From Sporomusa sp. KB1 (GTDB lineage Bacteria > Bacillota > Negativicutes > Sporomusales > Sporomusaceae): a stretch of 64,000 nt of DNA. The stretch is taken from contig NZ_VLKC01000002.1 of NCBI RefSeq assembly GCF_007830295.1, positions 1,366,887 to 1,430,886 on the forward strand, written 5' to 3'. Under the pieces are notes generated by a model. The model worked only from the letters and a program-made list of their open reading frames with translations. It was not told the origin of the DNA and ran no database searches. Position numbers and translations under genes: made by a program. The stretch's first letter is position 1. Each line of letters opens with the position of its first letter. Positions 54,557 to 63,624 of the stretch are shown here, one piece after another.

Positions 54557-54603
54557 AAAAAGCATCCTGCAACTATACCTATAGGTACGCACAGGATGCT
54601 TTT
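54557..54603 (-). terminator. Terminator of the RND pump operon
   Basis: AAAAGCATCCTG and CAGGATGCTTTT pair around a loop with an inner ACCTATAGGT palindrome, 16 bases after the pump stop codon. Confidence 0.85.
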
Positions 54604-54618
54604 CCGCAGAGAAACTTG

Positions 54619-57600
54619 CTAGACTCTTCTAAATACCCTTTTCAAAGTAAATTTACCGTTTTTAATATCGTCAAACAAGGTATACACAACAGGCACCACA
54701 ACCAACGTAAGAATAGTCGAAGTCACCAAACCGCCGATGATGGCGTGAGCCATAGGCGCACGTGCTTCGGCACCAGGTCCAATACCTAAGGCGAGCGGAA
54801 TCATACCGACAATCATGGCGGCCGTCGTCATAATGATAGGACGCATCCGCTTGATCGCAGCCTCTACTAATGCCTGGTTGCGTTCTACGCCTTGGGCGCG
54901 GCGCTGTTTGGCAAAGTCAACCAGCAAAATGGCGTTCTTGGTTACCAGTCCCATCAGCATAATAATGCCAATCAGGGACATTACGCTGAGCTCACTCCCC
55001 ATCACTAACAGGCCAATTATTGCACCAATAATCGCCAGCGGTAAAGCCAACATGATAGCAAAAGGGTCAAGATAGCTCTCAAACTGGGCAGCCAATACGA
55101 AGAAAATAAACAGTACCGCCATTGTTAGTGCCACGACCATGCTGCTGAAAGCATCATTCATGGACTTGGTTTGGCCGGTAGTAACAAATTGATAACCCTC
55201 CGGCATGGCTACATCAGCCACTTTTTTCTTGAACGCGGTGTTGAATTCTCCCAGGGTAATCCCGCTAAGGTTGGCTGAAATGGTGATTTGCTGTTGGTTA
55301 TCATAGCGTTTAATCTGGGCCGGGCTGGTAGCATACACCGTGTCTGTTACCTGATCAAGCGGCACCATAACGGCTTGTCCGCTTTTGCCCTGGGCACTGC
55401 CAGACAGATACACATCCTTGACGTCTGCCAGGCTCCGGCGCTTATCCGGATCTAAAATTACCCGTACATCATAGGAGTCTTCACCCTCTTTGTATTGGGT
55501 GACAACCTTACCGTTAAACATTGTTTGCAGCGTATCGGCAATACTTGCCGTCGAAATTCCCAAATCCGCCGCCTGGTCATGCTTAACCACAAGCTGCGCA
55601 TCAGGGTTACCCGCCTCATAACTTGACGATACTTCAACAGCACCAGGTATACTGGCAACAACTTGTTCTATCTGTTCAGCAATTTCGGCCAGGGTATCCA
55701 GCGAGGTTCCCTGGACAACCAGTGATACTGGCTTGCCATTTGTCATAGCTGCTTTTTTGGATACACTAATTTCCGCACCAGTCATATCGCTAAATTTTTG
55801 GCGAAGCTCTTCGATAATAGCCGAATCACTATGCTTACGCTGGCCCTTGGGTGTAAGTTCTGCCAAGATAGTTATATCTTTGGCAGTGGCTACAGTGTAG
55901 GTCAGCCTGACTTCCGGCAGATCGTGAATGATCTGAACCATACTATCTGCCATATCTCCCACAGCGTTTACACTCATGCCGGGGTCAACAACAGCCGATA
56001 CACTAATCTCCTCATTATCAGCATCAGGAATAAAGGTTGACCCCAGTAGCGGCAAGAGCATCAAACTCCCCATAAACATGGCAGCCGCTACTACTATGAC
56101 TTTGCGGCGATGCCCCAGTGCCTGATGCAAAAATCGCCCATATTTAGCGGTTAACTTATCAAACTTGTCATTCCATGTAAGCCAGGCTCTGGCCAGCTTA
56201 CTGTTACCCTTGATTTCAGCATGATCCAGATATTTAGCTGACAGCATGGGAGTCAGTGTAAACGCAACAAACAAAGATACCAACACACTGGCCGCCACAG
56301 TAATACCAAACTCTTTAAAGAACTGGCCAACGATGCCGTTCATCATGCCTACCGGCAAGAAGACAGCGACAAGGGTAAAGGTCGTTGCCATAACGGCAAG
56401 ACCAATCTCAGCGGTTCCATCTAGTGCGGCAGTTACCTTATCTTTACCCATTTCCAGATGGCGCACAATATTTTCGATAACAACAATGGCATCATCAATC
56501 AACAAGCCAACCGCCAGTGATAAGGCCAGCAGCGACATAGTGTTGAGCGTGAAATTCAATGCCTTCATTACCATAAAGGAAGCAATAACCGAAACCGGAA
56601 TCGCAATACCACTGATAACGGTACTCCGCCAGTTGCCTAAGAACAAAAATACAATCGCAACCGCTAAGATACCACCAACGACGAGGTTAAATTCAACATC
56701 CTGTACTGACTCTTTAATTGTTTTCGAATTATCGCGAACTACCACCAAATCAATCCCTGGCGGCAATTCCTTTTTAATACTTTCCAATTGTTTTTTGACA
56801 TTATCCACTACTTGTACAGTATTGCTGCCAGACTGCTTCATAATGTCAAGACCGAGCGCCGGCTTGCCATTAAGCTTAGTAACTGTCACTAGCTCTTCGG
56901 TCGTATCTTTAATAGTTGCAATGTTTTTTACATAAATCGGCACACCGTCGCGCTGGCCAACAGCAATGTCAAGAAACTGACTGGTATTTTTAATACTACC
57001 TACCGCCCGGAGGTCAGTTTTGCGCTGGCCATCAGTCACCTTACCACCAGGAGAATCAATATTCTCATTACGCAGGCTATTAAGAACTTCCGGTATGGTA
57101 AGACTATAGGCAGACATTTGGTTGCTGTCTAATTGAATTTGAATCTCACGGTCTAAGCCACCCTTTACATCGACGGAGGCAACCCCATTGACCGCCTTAA
57201 GCCGTTTGGTGATTATATCTTCGGCTAGCACTGTCAATTCTCGCCGGGTTACATCACCGGTTACGGCAATCGACAGTATCGGTGTGTCGGAAGGGTCAAA
57301 ACGGGAAATAATCGGCGCTTTTGCATCGTCTGGCAAATTTGCCTGTACCCCACCCAATTTATCGCGTACATTTTGCGCAGCAGCATCGGCATTTGTTTCC
57401 ATGGTAAATTGAATAACTGTTGTCGAAACGCCCTCACTTACCGTTGATGTTACATGCTCGACACCAGCGACCTCACTAACTGCTTCTTCTATCTTTTGCG
57501 TAACCTTTGATTCTACTTGTTCTGGTGCTGCGCCGGGATATTGAACAATCACAGCAACAACAGGCATTTCCACGCTGGGGTATTGATCCACAGCCAGGGA

Positions 57601-57690
57601 CATATAGCTAACCAAGCCTACCACTACCAGTGCCAAAATTATCACCGTAGCAAAGACCGGGCGCTTTACGCTAATCTCTGTAAGCTTCAT
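54619..57690 (-). CDS. RND efflux pump inner-membrane protein (AcrB/MexB-like)
   Basis: This 1023-residue proton-driven pump has the HAE1-type opening EISVKRPVFATVIILALVVVGLVSYMSL, large periplasmic loops and the twelve-helix RND layout. Motifs seen are LNTMSLLALSLAVGLLIDDAIVVIENIVRHLE with the paired Asp and GVERNQALVEAAIKRMRPIIMTTAAMIVGMIPLAL near the end. It would export drugs, dyes or heavy-metal chelates through a TolC-like channel. No outer-membrane channel gene lies in the window. It follows its adaptor by 16 bp. Confidence 0.96.
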   Translation of the reverse strand: MKLTEISVKRPVFATVIILALVVVGLVSYMSLAVDQYPSVEMPVVAVIVQYPGAAPEQVESKVTQKIEEAVSEVAGVEHVTSTVSEGVSTTVIQFTMETNADAAAQNVRDKLGGVQANLPDDAKAPIISRFDPSDTPILSIAVTGDVTRRELTVLAEDIITKRLKAVNGVASVDVKGGLDREIQIQLDSNQMSAYSLTIPEVLNSLRNENIDSPGGKVTDGQRKTDLRAVGSIKNTSQFLDIAVGQRDGVPIYVKNIATIKDTTEELVTVTKLNGKPALGLDIMKQSGSNTVQVVDNVKKQLESIKKELPPGIDLVVVRDNSKTIKESVQDVEFNLVVGGILAVAIVFLFLGNWRSTVISGIAIPVSVIASFMVMKALNFTLNTMSLLALSLAVGLLIDDAIVVIENIVRHLEMGKDKVTAALDGTAEIGLAVMATTFTLVAVFLPVGMMNGIVGQFFKEFGITVAASVLVSLFVAFTLTPMLSAKYLDHAEIKGNSKLARAWLTWNDKFDKLTAKYGRFLHQALGHRRKVIVVAAAMFMGSLMLLPLLGSTFIPDADNEEISVSAVVDPGMSVNAVGDMADSMVQIIHDLPEVRLTYTVATAKDITILAELTPKGQRKHSDSAIIEELRQKFSDMTGAEISVSKKAAMTNGKPVSLVVQGTSLDTLAEIAEQIEQVVASIPGAVEVSSSYEAGNPDAQLVVKHDQAADLGISTASIADTLQTMFNGKVVTQYKEGEDSYDVRVILDPDKRRSLADVKDVYLSGSAQGKSGQAVMVPLDQVTDTVYATSPAQIKRYDNQQQITISANLSGITLGEFNTAFKKKVADVAMPEGYQFVTTGQTKSMNDAFSSMVVALTMAVLFIFFVLAAQFESYLDPFAIMLALPLAIIGAIIGLLVMGSELSVMSLIGIIMLMGLVTKNAILLVDFAKQRRAQGVERNQALVEAAIKRMRPIIMTTAAMIVGMIPLALGIGPGAEARAPMAHAIIGGLVTSTILTLVVVPVVYTLFDDIKNGKFTLKRVFRRV

Positions 57691-57706
57691 GTCTTGTTCC
57701 CCTAAT

Positions 57707-58804
57707 CTATGAGGCTACGCGTACTGCGTCACCATCTTTAATACGGTTGGTACTTGTCACAATGACCTGCGCGCCGATTTGTAAACCGGATTTAACTACA
57801 ATGGTATTACCTGTTACCTCGCCAATCTCAATTTGCCGGCGAACAGCCTTACCGTTTTCGACAGTAAACACATAGTACAAGCCCTGCTTTTGCACAACAG
57901 CTGACTGTGGAACCGTCTGCACCGCTACACGCTCACCTGTTAGCAGTGCTACTTTGGCAAACATACCAGGCTTTAAGCTGGCACTATCATTATCAATTTT
58001 AATCTTGGTCCTAAACATCCGGCTGCTTGAACCCGCTTCCGGATTTACAACCTCAACTGTGCCTGTAAAAATTGTGTCAGGGTAAGTATCTACCGTAATA
58101 TTAGCCTGTTGACCAACTTTAACGCGGCCCAATTCTTTTTGTTCGACATTGATTACAGCATATACCTGATTAATGTCTTGCACCACCATAAGTGCAACTC
58201 CAGGAGAAACTACCTGCCCAATGGTGGCATTCTTATTGGCAACCACCCCATCGACTGGCGCGCTAATTATGCCATAGCCATATTGCTGCTCAGCGCTGCT
58301 TTGGTTAGCTGCTGCAGTTGAAACATCAGCTTCTGCCGTTTTCAATTTGGCTCTAACATTATCTAACTGCTGTTCCGAGATAGCGCCTTTATCAAAAAGC
58401 CGCTGATAGCGATTGTAATCATTCAGCGCCAACTCATAGTTAATCTGAGCCTTCTTTACCGCATCACCAGCCTGCCGGGATGAGTTTGCCAACTCCACAG
58501 CTTCTAACTTAACCAAAGGATCGCCCGCTTTAACGGCTTGCCCCTCCTCTGCCAGAACTTGTTCAATCCGGCCCGCAATTTTGGCACTCACCGTTGCCGA
58601 AGTTGCTCCTTCGATTGAGCTATTAAACGTAAGGCTTGGTACAATATCTTCATTCTCAACTGTAGCAACTTTCACGCTAAGCACGCTGTCAGCAGCTTTA
58701 TCATCAGCTTTACCAAAGGCAAATACACCACTGCGGACAACTAAGGTAATGCCAATTACTACAATTACCGGGATTATCCAGTATTTCGTTTTCCATCTGT
58801 TCAT
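57707..58804 (-). CDS. RND pump periplasmic adaptor (HlyD/MFP family)
   Basis: The 365-residue adaptor has one N-terminal membrane helix (YWIIPVIVVIGITLVVRSGVFAFG), a split lipoyl domain (KIAGRIEQVLAEEGQAVKAGDPLVKLE and GIISAPVDGVVANKNATIGQVVSPG), a short alpha-hairpin and a beta-barrel part. It links the inner-membrane pump to an outer-membrane channel. The ATG at 58804 has GGAGG 8 bases upstream. A TetR operator lies 42 bp upstream. Confidence 0.94.
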   Translation of the reverse strand: MNRWKTKYWIIPVIVVIGITLVVRSGVFAFGKADDKAADSVLSVKVATVENEDIVPSLTFNSSIEGATSATVSAKIAGRIEQVLAEEGQAVKAGDPLVKLEAVELANSSRQAGDAVKKAQINYELALNDYNRYQRLFDKGAISEQQLDNVRAKLKTAEADVSTAAANQSSAEQQYGYGIISAPVDGVVANKNATIGQVVSPGVALMVVQDINQVYAVINVEQKELGRVKVGQQANITVDTYPDTIFTGTVEVVNPEAGSSSRMFRTKIKIDNDSASLKPGMFAKVALLTGERVAVQTVPQSAVVQKQGLYYVFTVENGKAVRRQIEIGEVTGNTIVVKSGLQIGAQVIVTSTNRIKDGDAVRVAS

Positions 58805-58845
58805 CAAATAAACCTCCATTTAGATTTGGGTTGTTAATGCAATGG

Positions 58846-58867
58846 ACATACCTACCAGTCGGTATGT
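58846..58867. promoter_or_regulatory. TetR operator upstream of the adaptor gene
   Basis: ACATACC-TACCAGTC-GGTATGT is an inverted repeat with perfect 7-bp arms. The same sequence recurs before the tetR gene with one change. Confidence 0.8.
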
Positions 58868-58952
58868 CATGGTTTAAAAATTTTAGCGCCTCTTGTTCTG
58901 CGCCAAGTGTATATGCAACGTGCTAAAAATTAGCACAATTCTGTAATGCATC

Positions 58953-59534
58953 TTATATAGTTAGCAATAGCCATACATTCTCCAGCATTCGGTTACGCAT
59001 TTCCAGGGACTGAAAGAAACGCCCCAGTGATAGTTGCCCATTGACTAAAGCCATGATAATCGCCGCCACAGCATAGCTGTCAAGACCCTGCTTTAGTTCT
59101 CCCTGCTCCTTAGCTGCCTCAATTTTCTTGGCAAACGCCGCACATACTGCTAGGCGCCCTTGTTCCATTCGCTCTTGAATATCAGGGAATTTACTCATTA
59201 TCTCAATAACAAAATGCGCACAGTCAACACGGCAATCCCCGTCTACCCCCAGCAGGTCCTTAGCATATCGCTCCAGTGTTTTTTCCACTAACAGCGCATT
59301 AAGCACATCCCGAATACTATTTTTAGTACTCAATAACTCAGTATACTTTGCCTCAAGCCGGTCAAGTAAATAGTGCATTCCTACCTGCAGCAAAGCATCT
59401 TTACTCGAAAAATAATGATAGATTCCCCCCTTAGTAATGCTAACCTCATTGGCAACATCAATAAGAGAAACCGATTTATAGCCTCGCGTAACAAATAGCC
59501 GCAAAGCCGCAATGATGATATTTTCCTTCGTCAT
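58953..59534 (-). CDS. TetR-family repressor
   Basis: The 193-residue protein has an N-terminal helix-turn-helix typical of TetR (LFVTRGYKSVSLIDVANEVSITKGGIYHYFSSKDALL) and a helical ligand-binding C-terminal domain with three cysteines in a short stretch (DCRVDCAHFV). Matching inverted repeats before its own gene and before the adaptor imply self-regulation and repression of the pump. It is co-oriented with the pump genes but separately transcribed. The inducer is unknown. Confidence 0.92.
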   Translation of the reverse strand: MTKENIIIAALRLFVTRGYKSVSLIDVANEVSITKGGIYHYFSSKDALLQVGMHYLLDRLEAKYTELLSTKNSIRDVLNALLVEKTLERYAKDLLGVDGDCRVDCAHFVIEIMSKFPDIQERMEQGRLAVCAAFAKKIEAAKEQGELKQGLDSYAVAAIIMALVNGQLSLGRFFQSLEMRNRMLENVWLLLTI

Positions 59535-59557
59535 GTCATTCCTACCCCTTGCTTAAA

Positions 59558-59579
59558 ACATACCTACCAGTCAGTATGT
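59558..59579. promoter_or_regulatory. TetR operator upstream of tetR
   Basis: ACATACC-TACCAGTC-AGTATGT matches the operator before the adaptor at 21 of 22 positions, 23 bp upstream of the tetR start. Confidence 0.8.
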
Positions 59580-59726
59580 TGCTATTATCACTCGTCTTTA
59601 CTCTTTTGTCAATGAAAATCCTATTTTGCTACCATAGGCTCATCCACTCAAGATGTAAGCCTTCTCCGCAGTCAATTAATCGCACCAATACCAGCATAAT
59701 ATTAAGATTAAGTATTGGAGTTCCGC

Positions 59727-60116
59727 TTACTTTTTATCTATTTTCAAACTACGCCAAAGCGCGTCAAGAAATTTTTGTCGCGAAAATGGTTTTACGACAA
59801 AACCATCAACACCAAATCCGATGGCTATACGTACTGTGTAAGCATCATTATTCGAACTACATATAATGATCTTGGATGCAGGAGACAACAGTTTAATGTC
59901 CTTTAACGCCTCCAGGCCATCCTTTTTAGGCATAACAACATCTAAAGTAATAAGATCATACTTCCTATCTGGTGGCAGCTTCTTGATTTTATTAATGGCG
60001 TCAAATCCGTCAACAGCTTCATCAATCATAGTTATACCCATCTCATGTAAATGAGAGATAATGAATTCCCGGCTGACTTTAGAATCGTCAACAACCAATG
60101 CGCGCACTGCTGTCAC
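59727..60116 (-). CDS. CheY-like single-domain response regulator
   Basis: The 129-residue protein is a lone receiver domain with VVDDSKVSREF, phosphoacceptor Asp in LITLDVVMPKKDG, the switch region IICSSNNDAYT and Lys in VVKPFSRQ. No kinase gene is adjacent; it might receive phosphate from the HPt kinase at 52-54 kb or from a chemotaxis system elsewhere. The start follows GAAGAGGGGGTG. Confidence 0.92.
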   Translation of the reverse strand: MTAVRALVVDDSKVSREFIISHLHEMGITMIDEAVDGFDAINKIKKLPPDRKYDLITLDVVMPKKDGLEALKDIKLLSPASKIIICSSNNDAYTVRIAIGFGVDGFVVKPFSRQKFLDALWRSLKIDKK

Positions 60117-60224
60117 CCCCTCTTCAAAAGTACTATGTATAGTATAGGGTGTGCTTGTTAAAACTTCAAGACAATTATGCCGATGAAAAATCGCCTACCT
60201 GGTTAAGTGCCTGTCAAGAAGTCA

Positions 60225-60347
60225 CTACACGATCAGTAAAAATACATACACGATACTGGCAAAAGCTACTATACTACCTTTAAGTGGCCAAGCCCGCTTC
60301 TCCATCGCGCCGCTTTGTGGTTTAACTGCTTCCTGCTCTACAGCCAT
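60225..60347 (-). CDS. Small membrane protein, 40 residues
   Basis: This short frame begins MAVEQEAVKPQSGAMEKRAW and ends with one membrane helix (GSIVAFASIVYVFLLIV). GGGAGTG lies 7 bases before the ATG. I do not recognise it; single-helix proteins of this size often accompany larger membrane complexes. It lies about 100 bp upstream of the CheY-like gene on the same strand. Confidence 0.6.
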   Translation of the reverse strand: MAVEQEAVKPQSGAMEKRAWPLKGSIVAFASIVYVFLLIV

Positions 60348-60646
60348 TACAATCACTCCCAATTTATATTTAATTAATATTTCGTCTTAAATAATATCAA
60401 TTATAGTATACCATGCCTTTTCTTATTAGGAAACTTTGTTCTCAAAAAGATACCCAGCAACAAGTTGTCACCGGGATAGACCGTTTATAATAGGGGAGAA
60501 TCTATTCTTAATAGAAGGCTACTGCCTTTCTATGAATTGTCCAAATCACTTGAAATAATATTTTAATTATAAGCATTAATTTTTAGAATTTGCTTAGAAA
60601 ATACAGGTAATGACACGGTGATGGTTGCCCAATTAATTACCAAGTA
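60348..60646. other. Intergenic stretch without clear gene
   Basis: About 300 AT-rich bases hold no convincing frame. A weak imperfect dyad (TCTATTCTTAATAGAAGGC...GCCTTTCTATGAAT) lies near 60502-60535. Promoter sequences for the next plus-strand gene begin at 60647. Confidence 0.4.
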
Positions 60647-60675
60647 TTGACATAATATAAAAAACAGAATATAAT
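60647..60675 (+). promoter_or_regulatory. Consensus sigma-A promoter
   Basis: TTGACA and TATAAT, both perfect, are separated by 17 bp. They lie about 30 bp before the small membrane protein gene. Confidence 0.85.
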
Positions 60676-60705
60676 GAAAATAGAAATAAAAAGGAGGATG
60701 GTTAT

Positions 60706-60927
60706 ATGCTTAAAGATTATCCTGCTACTCAATTATTTCTATTATCGTCAGTAATTTTATTAGCTATGGTCTTACTGACTCCGTTGGTACGCGAATGGTA
60801 CATTTGTGTTGCAATACTAGACAGCCTAAAATTTGTCGTAAAAGTTATCTGGGGGCTATTCTTGCTCTGCACGATAATTGATGTAATAGATGCTATACAT
60901 TATCATAACCGCAAACATAGTCACTGA
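60706..60927 (+). CDS. Small two-helix membrane protein
   Basis: The 73-residue protein has two hydrophobic segments (TQLFLLSSVILLAMVLLTPLV and VVKVIWGLFLLCTIIDVIDAI) and a His-rich end (HYHNRKHSH) that could bind metal. AAAGGAGG precedes the ATG, and a consensus promoter lies upstream, so strong expression is likely. I do not recognise a family. It ends at a bidirectional terminator. Confidence 0.75.
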   Translation: MLKDYPATQLFLLSSVILLAMVLLTPLVREWYICVAILDSLKFVVKVIWGLFLLCTIIDVIDAIHYHNRKHSH

Positions 60928-60966
60928 ATAATTCAAGCAAAATATAATGCCCTGGTTTTCGTAAAT

Positions 60967-61020
60967 AAAAATACCCTATAGAGTAGCCAATGAAAAAAGT
61001 CTACCCTGTAGGGTATTTTT
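60967..61020. terminator. Bidirectional terminator
   Basis: AAAATACCCTA-AG-GTAG pairs with CTAC-CT-TAGGGTATTTT between two convergent genes. Confidence 0.8.
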
Positions 61021-61040
61021 CCCTGCAAGACGCTAACGTT

Positions 61041-61385
61041 TTAACCCTCGAACTCTAAATACCGTCTCAAATAAGGCAACTCAACAGGTGAATATAAGAA
61101 GGTAGTGCCATTATTCTCCTGCTTTATTACAACTAAAATTAAGGGATAAGAGTCACATTCTTCACCAGGCAGACCTGAAACATAAATTTGTCCGTCACCT
61201 TCCCACGCCGTATATTTGCGGAAAAGCGCCTTTGCGGCTTCTATTTTATCCTGTAGCTCATTCTTTATATCTGAAATGTCATCTTCGCAAAACTCTTTTT
61301 TTATGTCTGTGTTTGCTTGCTCTACTGTTTTGAACGGGAAAAACCAGTCTGTTGGCGCTAGTTGATATATATAAGCTTTTATCAT
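61041..61385 (-). CDS. Unrecognised protein, 114 residues
   Basis: This soluble protein starts MIKAYIYQLAPTDWFFPFKTVEQANTDIKK, is acidic in the middle (FCEDDISDIKNELQDKI) and ends YSPVELPYLRRYLEFEG. No motif is evident. The ATG follows AAAGGAG. It lies just downstream of bioY on the same strand but with 75 bp between, so cotranscription is possible. Confidence 0.75.
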   Translation of the reverse strand: MIKAYIYQLAPTDWFFPFKTVEQANTDIKKEFCEDDISDIKNELQDKIEAAKALFRKYTAWEGDGQIYVSGLPGEECDSYPLILVVIKQENNGTTFLYSPVELPYLRRYLEFEG

Positions 61386-61459
61386 TCTATAGTCTCCTTT
61401 TGTTATTTTTCACATTATAAATTCGGCAAAAGGTACTCCCTTCCTGCAAATGAACTAGT

Positions 61460-62011
61460 TTATGAAAACCTGTTATTGGGTAATCGTTTGTTTATAGCTA
61501 CTCCAATGATGGTCGCTACAAAAACCTTAAATAAATCTCCCGGTATAAATGGAAGTGCGCCTGCCATAAATGCCTTCTCCACTCCCATACCAGTAACAAA
61601 ACTCAGCCACAATACACCAAAAAGATAAACAATAATAATACCGCCTATACTATTTGCCAAAGCTAAGCACCAGATAGTATTCTTGTGTCCTCTTAACAAA
61701 GCAATAACAACGACACCTATCAAGAAACCGAAATAATATCCACCTCTCGGACCAAAAACAACTCCAATTCCACCAGCAAATCCCGAAAAAACCGGCATGC
61801 CCGCAGCACCAATTAAAATGAATGCCAAGACACTAAATACTGCTTGTCGCGCCGTTAGTATACTTCCCGCCAGCATTATTCCCAAACTCTGCCCTGAAAC
61901 AGGAACCGGACTGAAGGGCAGTGGTATAGAAACAAATCCTAATACTGCCGTTAGAGCTGCAAAAAGAGCCGCATAAATAAAATCTGTTAGATCACCTTTT
62001 GTGTTCATCAT
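61460..62011 (-). CDS. bioY: Biotin transporter BioY
   Basis: The 183-residue S component has six membrane segments and the BioY marks IPLPFSPVPVSGQSLGIMLAGSIL, GGIGVVFGPRGGYYFGFLIGVVVIAL and GALPFIPGDLFKVFVATIIGV. It binds biotin for uptake, alone or with a shared ECF energising module. The double-ATPase/EcfT genes at 4-6.4 kb are near their own S component and need not serve BioY. A strong promoter lies upstream. Confidence 0.95.
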   Translation of the reverse strand: MMNTKGDLTDFIYAALFAALTAVLGFVSIPLPFSPVPVSGQSLGIMLAGSILTARQAVFSVLAFILIGAAGMPVFSGFAGGIGVVFGPRGGYYFGFLIGVVVIALLRGHKNTIWCLALANSIGGIIIVYLFGVLWLSFVTGMGVEKAFMAGALPFIPGDLFKVFVATIIGVAINKRLPNNRFS

Positions 62012-62066
62012 AACCCTCCGCCTATTATATTTTTTTAACTATACATTTTCAAGTAAACCTAAACAA

Positions 62067-62096
62067 ATTATACGGCTACCTTAAAAATTTTGTCAA
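62067..62096 (-). promoter_or_regulatory. Sigma-A promoter of bioY
   Basis: TTGACA and TATAAT with an 18-bp spacer on the minus strand lie about 55 bp before the bioY start. Upstream are two direct copies of TTGGTT(A/G)AC. Confidence 0.75.
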
Positions 62097-62099
62097 CCA

Positions 62100-62332
62100 A
62101 TCAAAGCTCCGTAGTTAACCAATAAAGTGACACCCTACTCGCGACACACAATTTTCATCGAAAGCTAAAAAATAACCCAGCAATTGCTGAATTATCAAAA
62201 ATAGTCGCCCATCCGAAGACAGACGACTACAACACAACCAATATAAGTGGCCGCACTTCATTTAGTTGTGAATTTTACTACAAAGTAACTATATAACAGA
62301 TTGAGTCTAAAAAAATCCCCCTATTCAAGGGT
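62100..62332. other. Intergenic stretch; weak terminator at 62309-62332
   Basis: The stretch holds the direct repeats upstream of the bioY promoter (TTGGTTAAC near 62119-62127) and no clear gene. At its right end CCCTT-loop-AGGGG followed by GATTTTTTT on the minus strand could end the 32-residue gene next to it. Confidence 0.4.
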
Positions 62333-62431
62333 TTAGCTAGTACAAGTATCTCCAAATTCCGGGAACAAGAGGATAAATAGACTAATAACCAAAACGATAA
62401 ACCAAAGTTCTCTATTCGTACCCCAAAACAT
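62333..62431 (-). CDS. Small membrane protein, 32 residues (YjcZ-like form)
   Basis: The frame MFWGTNRELWFIVLVISLFI then LLFPEFGDTCTS has one membrane helix. AAAGGGGG lies 6 bases before the ATG. Its size and Gly/Trp start recall the YjcZ family of sporulation membrane proteins, but likeness is weak. A short hairpin and T-run follow its stop codon. Confidence 0.55.
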   Translation of the reverse strand: MFWGTNRELWFIVLVISLFILLFPEFGDTCTS

Positions 62432-62669
62432 CTTAAATCCCCCTTTGTCGATGTAATCTATTTTATATTATTCATAAGTCGGCAATCGTGCTACCGTAGC
62501 CTCAAATTACGAAAGTCGATATCACCTTCCCTAGAGGAAGTTACACTTTCTGCCAAAACGAAAAAGCCGCACCCCGAAGGATACGGTATCCACAATGGCC
62601 AGAGATGGGCTAATTGAAATATATGGCATGAGATTTTAATAACGATTCGGCTATTAAAGCCTATTTCCA

Positions 62670-62903
62670 TTACTGTGCTGTAGTAGTTGTTGTATCTGTA
62701 GTGCTAGTTGTTTCCGTGGTAGTCGCATTGAGACTAGCTACAGCTTCCGCCAATACTGCGGTAGCCGCAGCATTAACAAGCTGGTTCCGGTATGTAGTCC
62801 AGGAAGTGCTAGAATCGGTTGCTTTAGCTGCTACATAGGAGATTGCAATTCCTTTCAATGCGGTTAGTAAGCTAGACCATAAAGAATTAGTTGAAGTTGC
62901 CAT
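62670..62903 (-). CDS. Small protein with Thr-rich tail
   Basis: This 77-residue protein has an Ala/Ser-rich helical body (TALKGIAISYVAAKATDSSTSW, AAATAVLAEAVASLN) and a Thr/Ser tail (TTTETTSTTDTTTTTAQ). AAAAGGAG precedes the ATG. I do not recognise it. The body could be amphipathic; the tail looks like a disordered or surface-exposed spacer. Confidence 0.65.
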   Translation of the reverse strand: MATSTNSLWSSLLTALKGIAISYVAAKATDSSTSWTTYRNQLVNAAATAVLAEAVASLNATTTETTSTTDTTTTTAQ

Positions 62904-63204
62904 GTAATCATTACTCCTTTTAATTTTATTTTGTCAGGTATCTGCTATTGCTGCCCTATAGACCCTGACACCGCTATAGCTGGTAAGTACTTTTTTAATA
63001 CATTCAATAATACCGAGAAAATTAAAGGCTCTTGCGGTTAATTTTCCCTGTGTGTATAGTGGACATTATAAACTCGCGCTGCCTTATTAGTTTTATACCG
63101 GGATAAAATTCTCAAATAGAACCTCGTTTTCCGGCTGCTGCCATAATATAACGCCTATAATAATAGGCCAACCAAGGATATACTGGTTGACCCATTAATA
63201 CGAA
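62904..63204. other. Intergenic stretch without clear gene
   Basis: About 300 bases hold no convincing frame. Palindromes seen are TGTCAGGTATC...GACCCTGACA (62933-62973) and GGCCAACCA-loop-TGGTTGACC near 63162-63192; their roles are unknown. Confidence 0.4.
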
Positions 63205-63225
63205 AAAAGAGCCTGTGGCTCTTTT
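63205..63225 (-). terminator. Terminator after the 67-residue gene
   Basis: AAAAGAGCC and GGCTCTTTT pair with a 3-base loop; the minus strand continues TTCG. It lies 6 bases after the stop codon. Confidence 0.8.
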
Positions 63226-63230
63226 AAGGC

Positions 63231-63434
63231 TTATTTAATACACTTACTTTTTCTTGCAAATGCTACAAAATCCATTAAGTGTTCTACTAATTTACTGCAC
63301 TCCTGACTAGTAAGCTCATCAATTGATTTATCGTCCGTTGATTCACGAATAATTTCCTTTATTTGATAACTAGTATAGCCTAAATCTTTTAACTCTGTCT
63401 GCAGGGCAGTGATTTTTTCATGTGAAGCATCCAT
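63231..63434 (-). CDS. Unrecognised small helical protein
   Basis: A 67-residue protein reading MDASHEKITALQTELKDLGY, then TSYQIKEIIRES and LTSQECSKLVEHLMDFVAFARKSKCIK. It is fully helical in appearance, basic at the end. The ATG at 63434 has GAGGAGG 6 bases upstream; a start five codons earlier lies within that site. A small DNA- or protein-binding role is possible; no family is recognised. Confidence 0.7.
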   Translation of the reverse strand: MDASHEKITALQTELKDLGYTSYQIKEIIRESTDDKSIDELTSQECSKLVEHLMDFVAFARKSKCIK

Positions 63435-63624
63435 AGCCTTCCTCCTCATCCTTAACCCTAAGTACTGAATATGACCAAATTATAGCTTTCCTTTAATAGT
63501 ATGGATACTATACGAAAGTATACTTTTTGTGTTCATCTAATGTCGGACACATTTATGCATAATTATTGACCACTCCCAAATACTCCCTTTTTATGCTAAA
63601 ATAGATCAAAGGAGCTGATTTTCG

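Noticed and set aside
62091..62130. Possible BirA operator before bioY
   Set aside because: The two TTGGTT(A/G)AC units are direct rather than inverted repeats, unlike the known BirA site.
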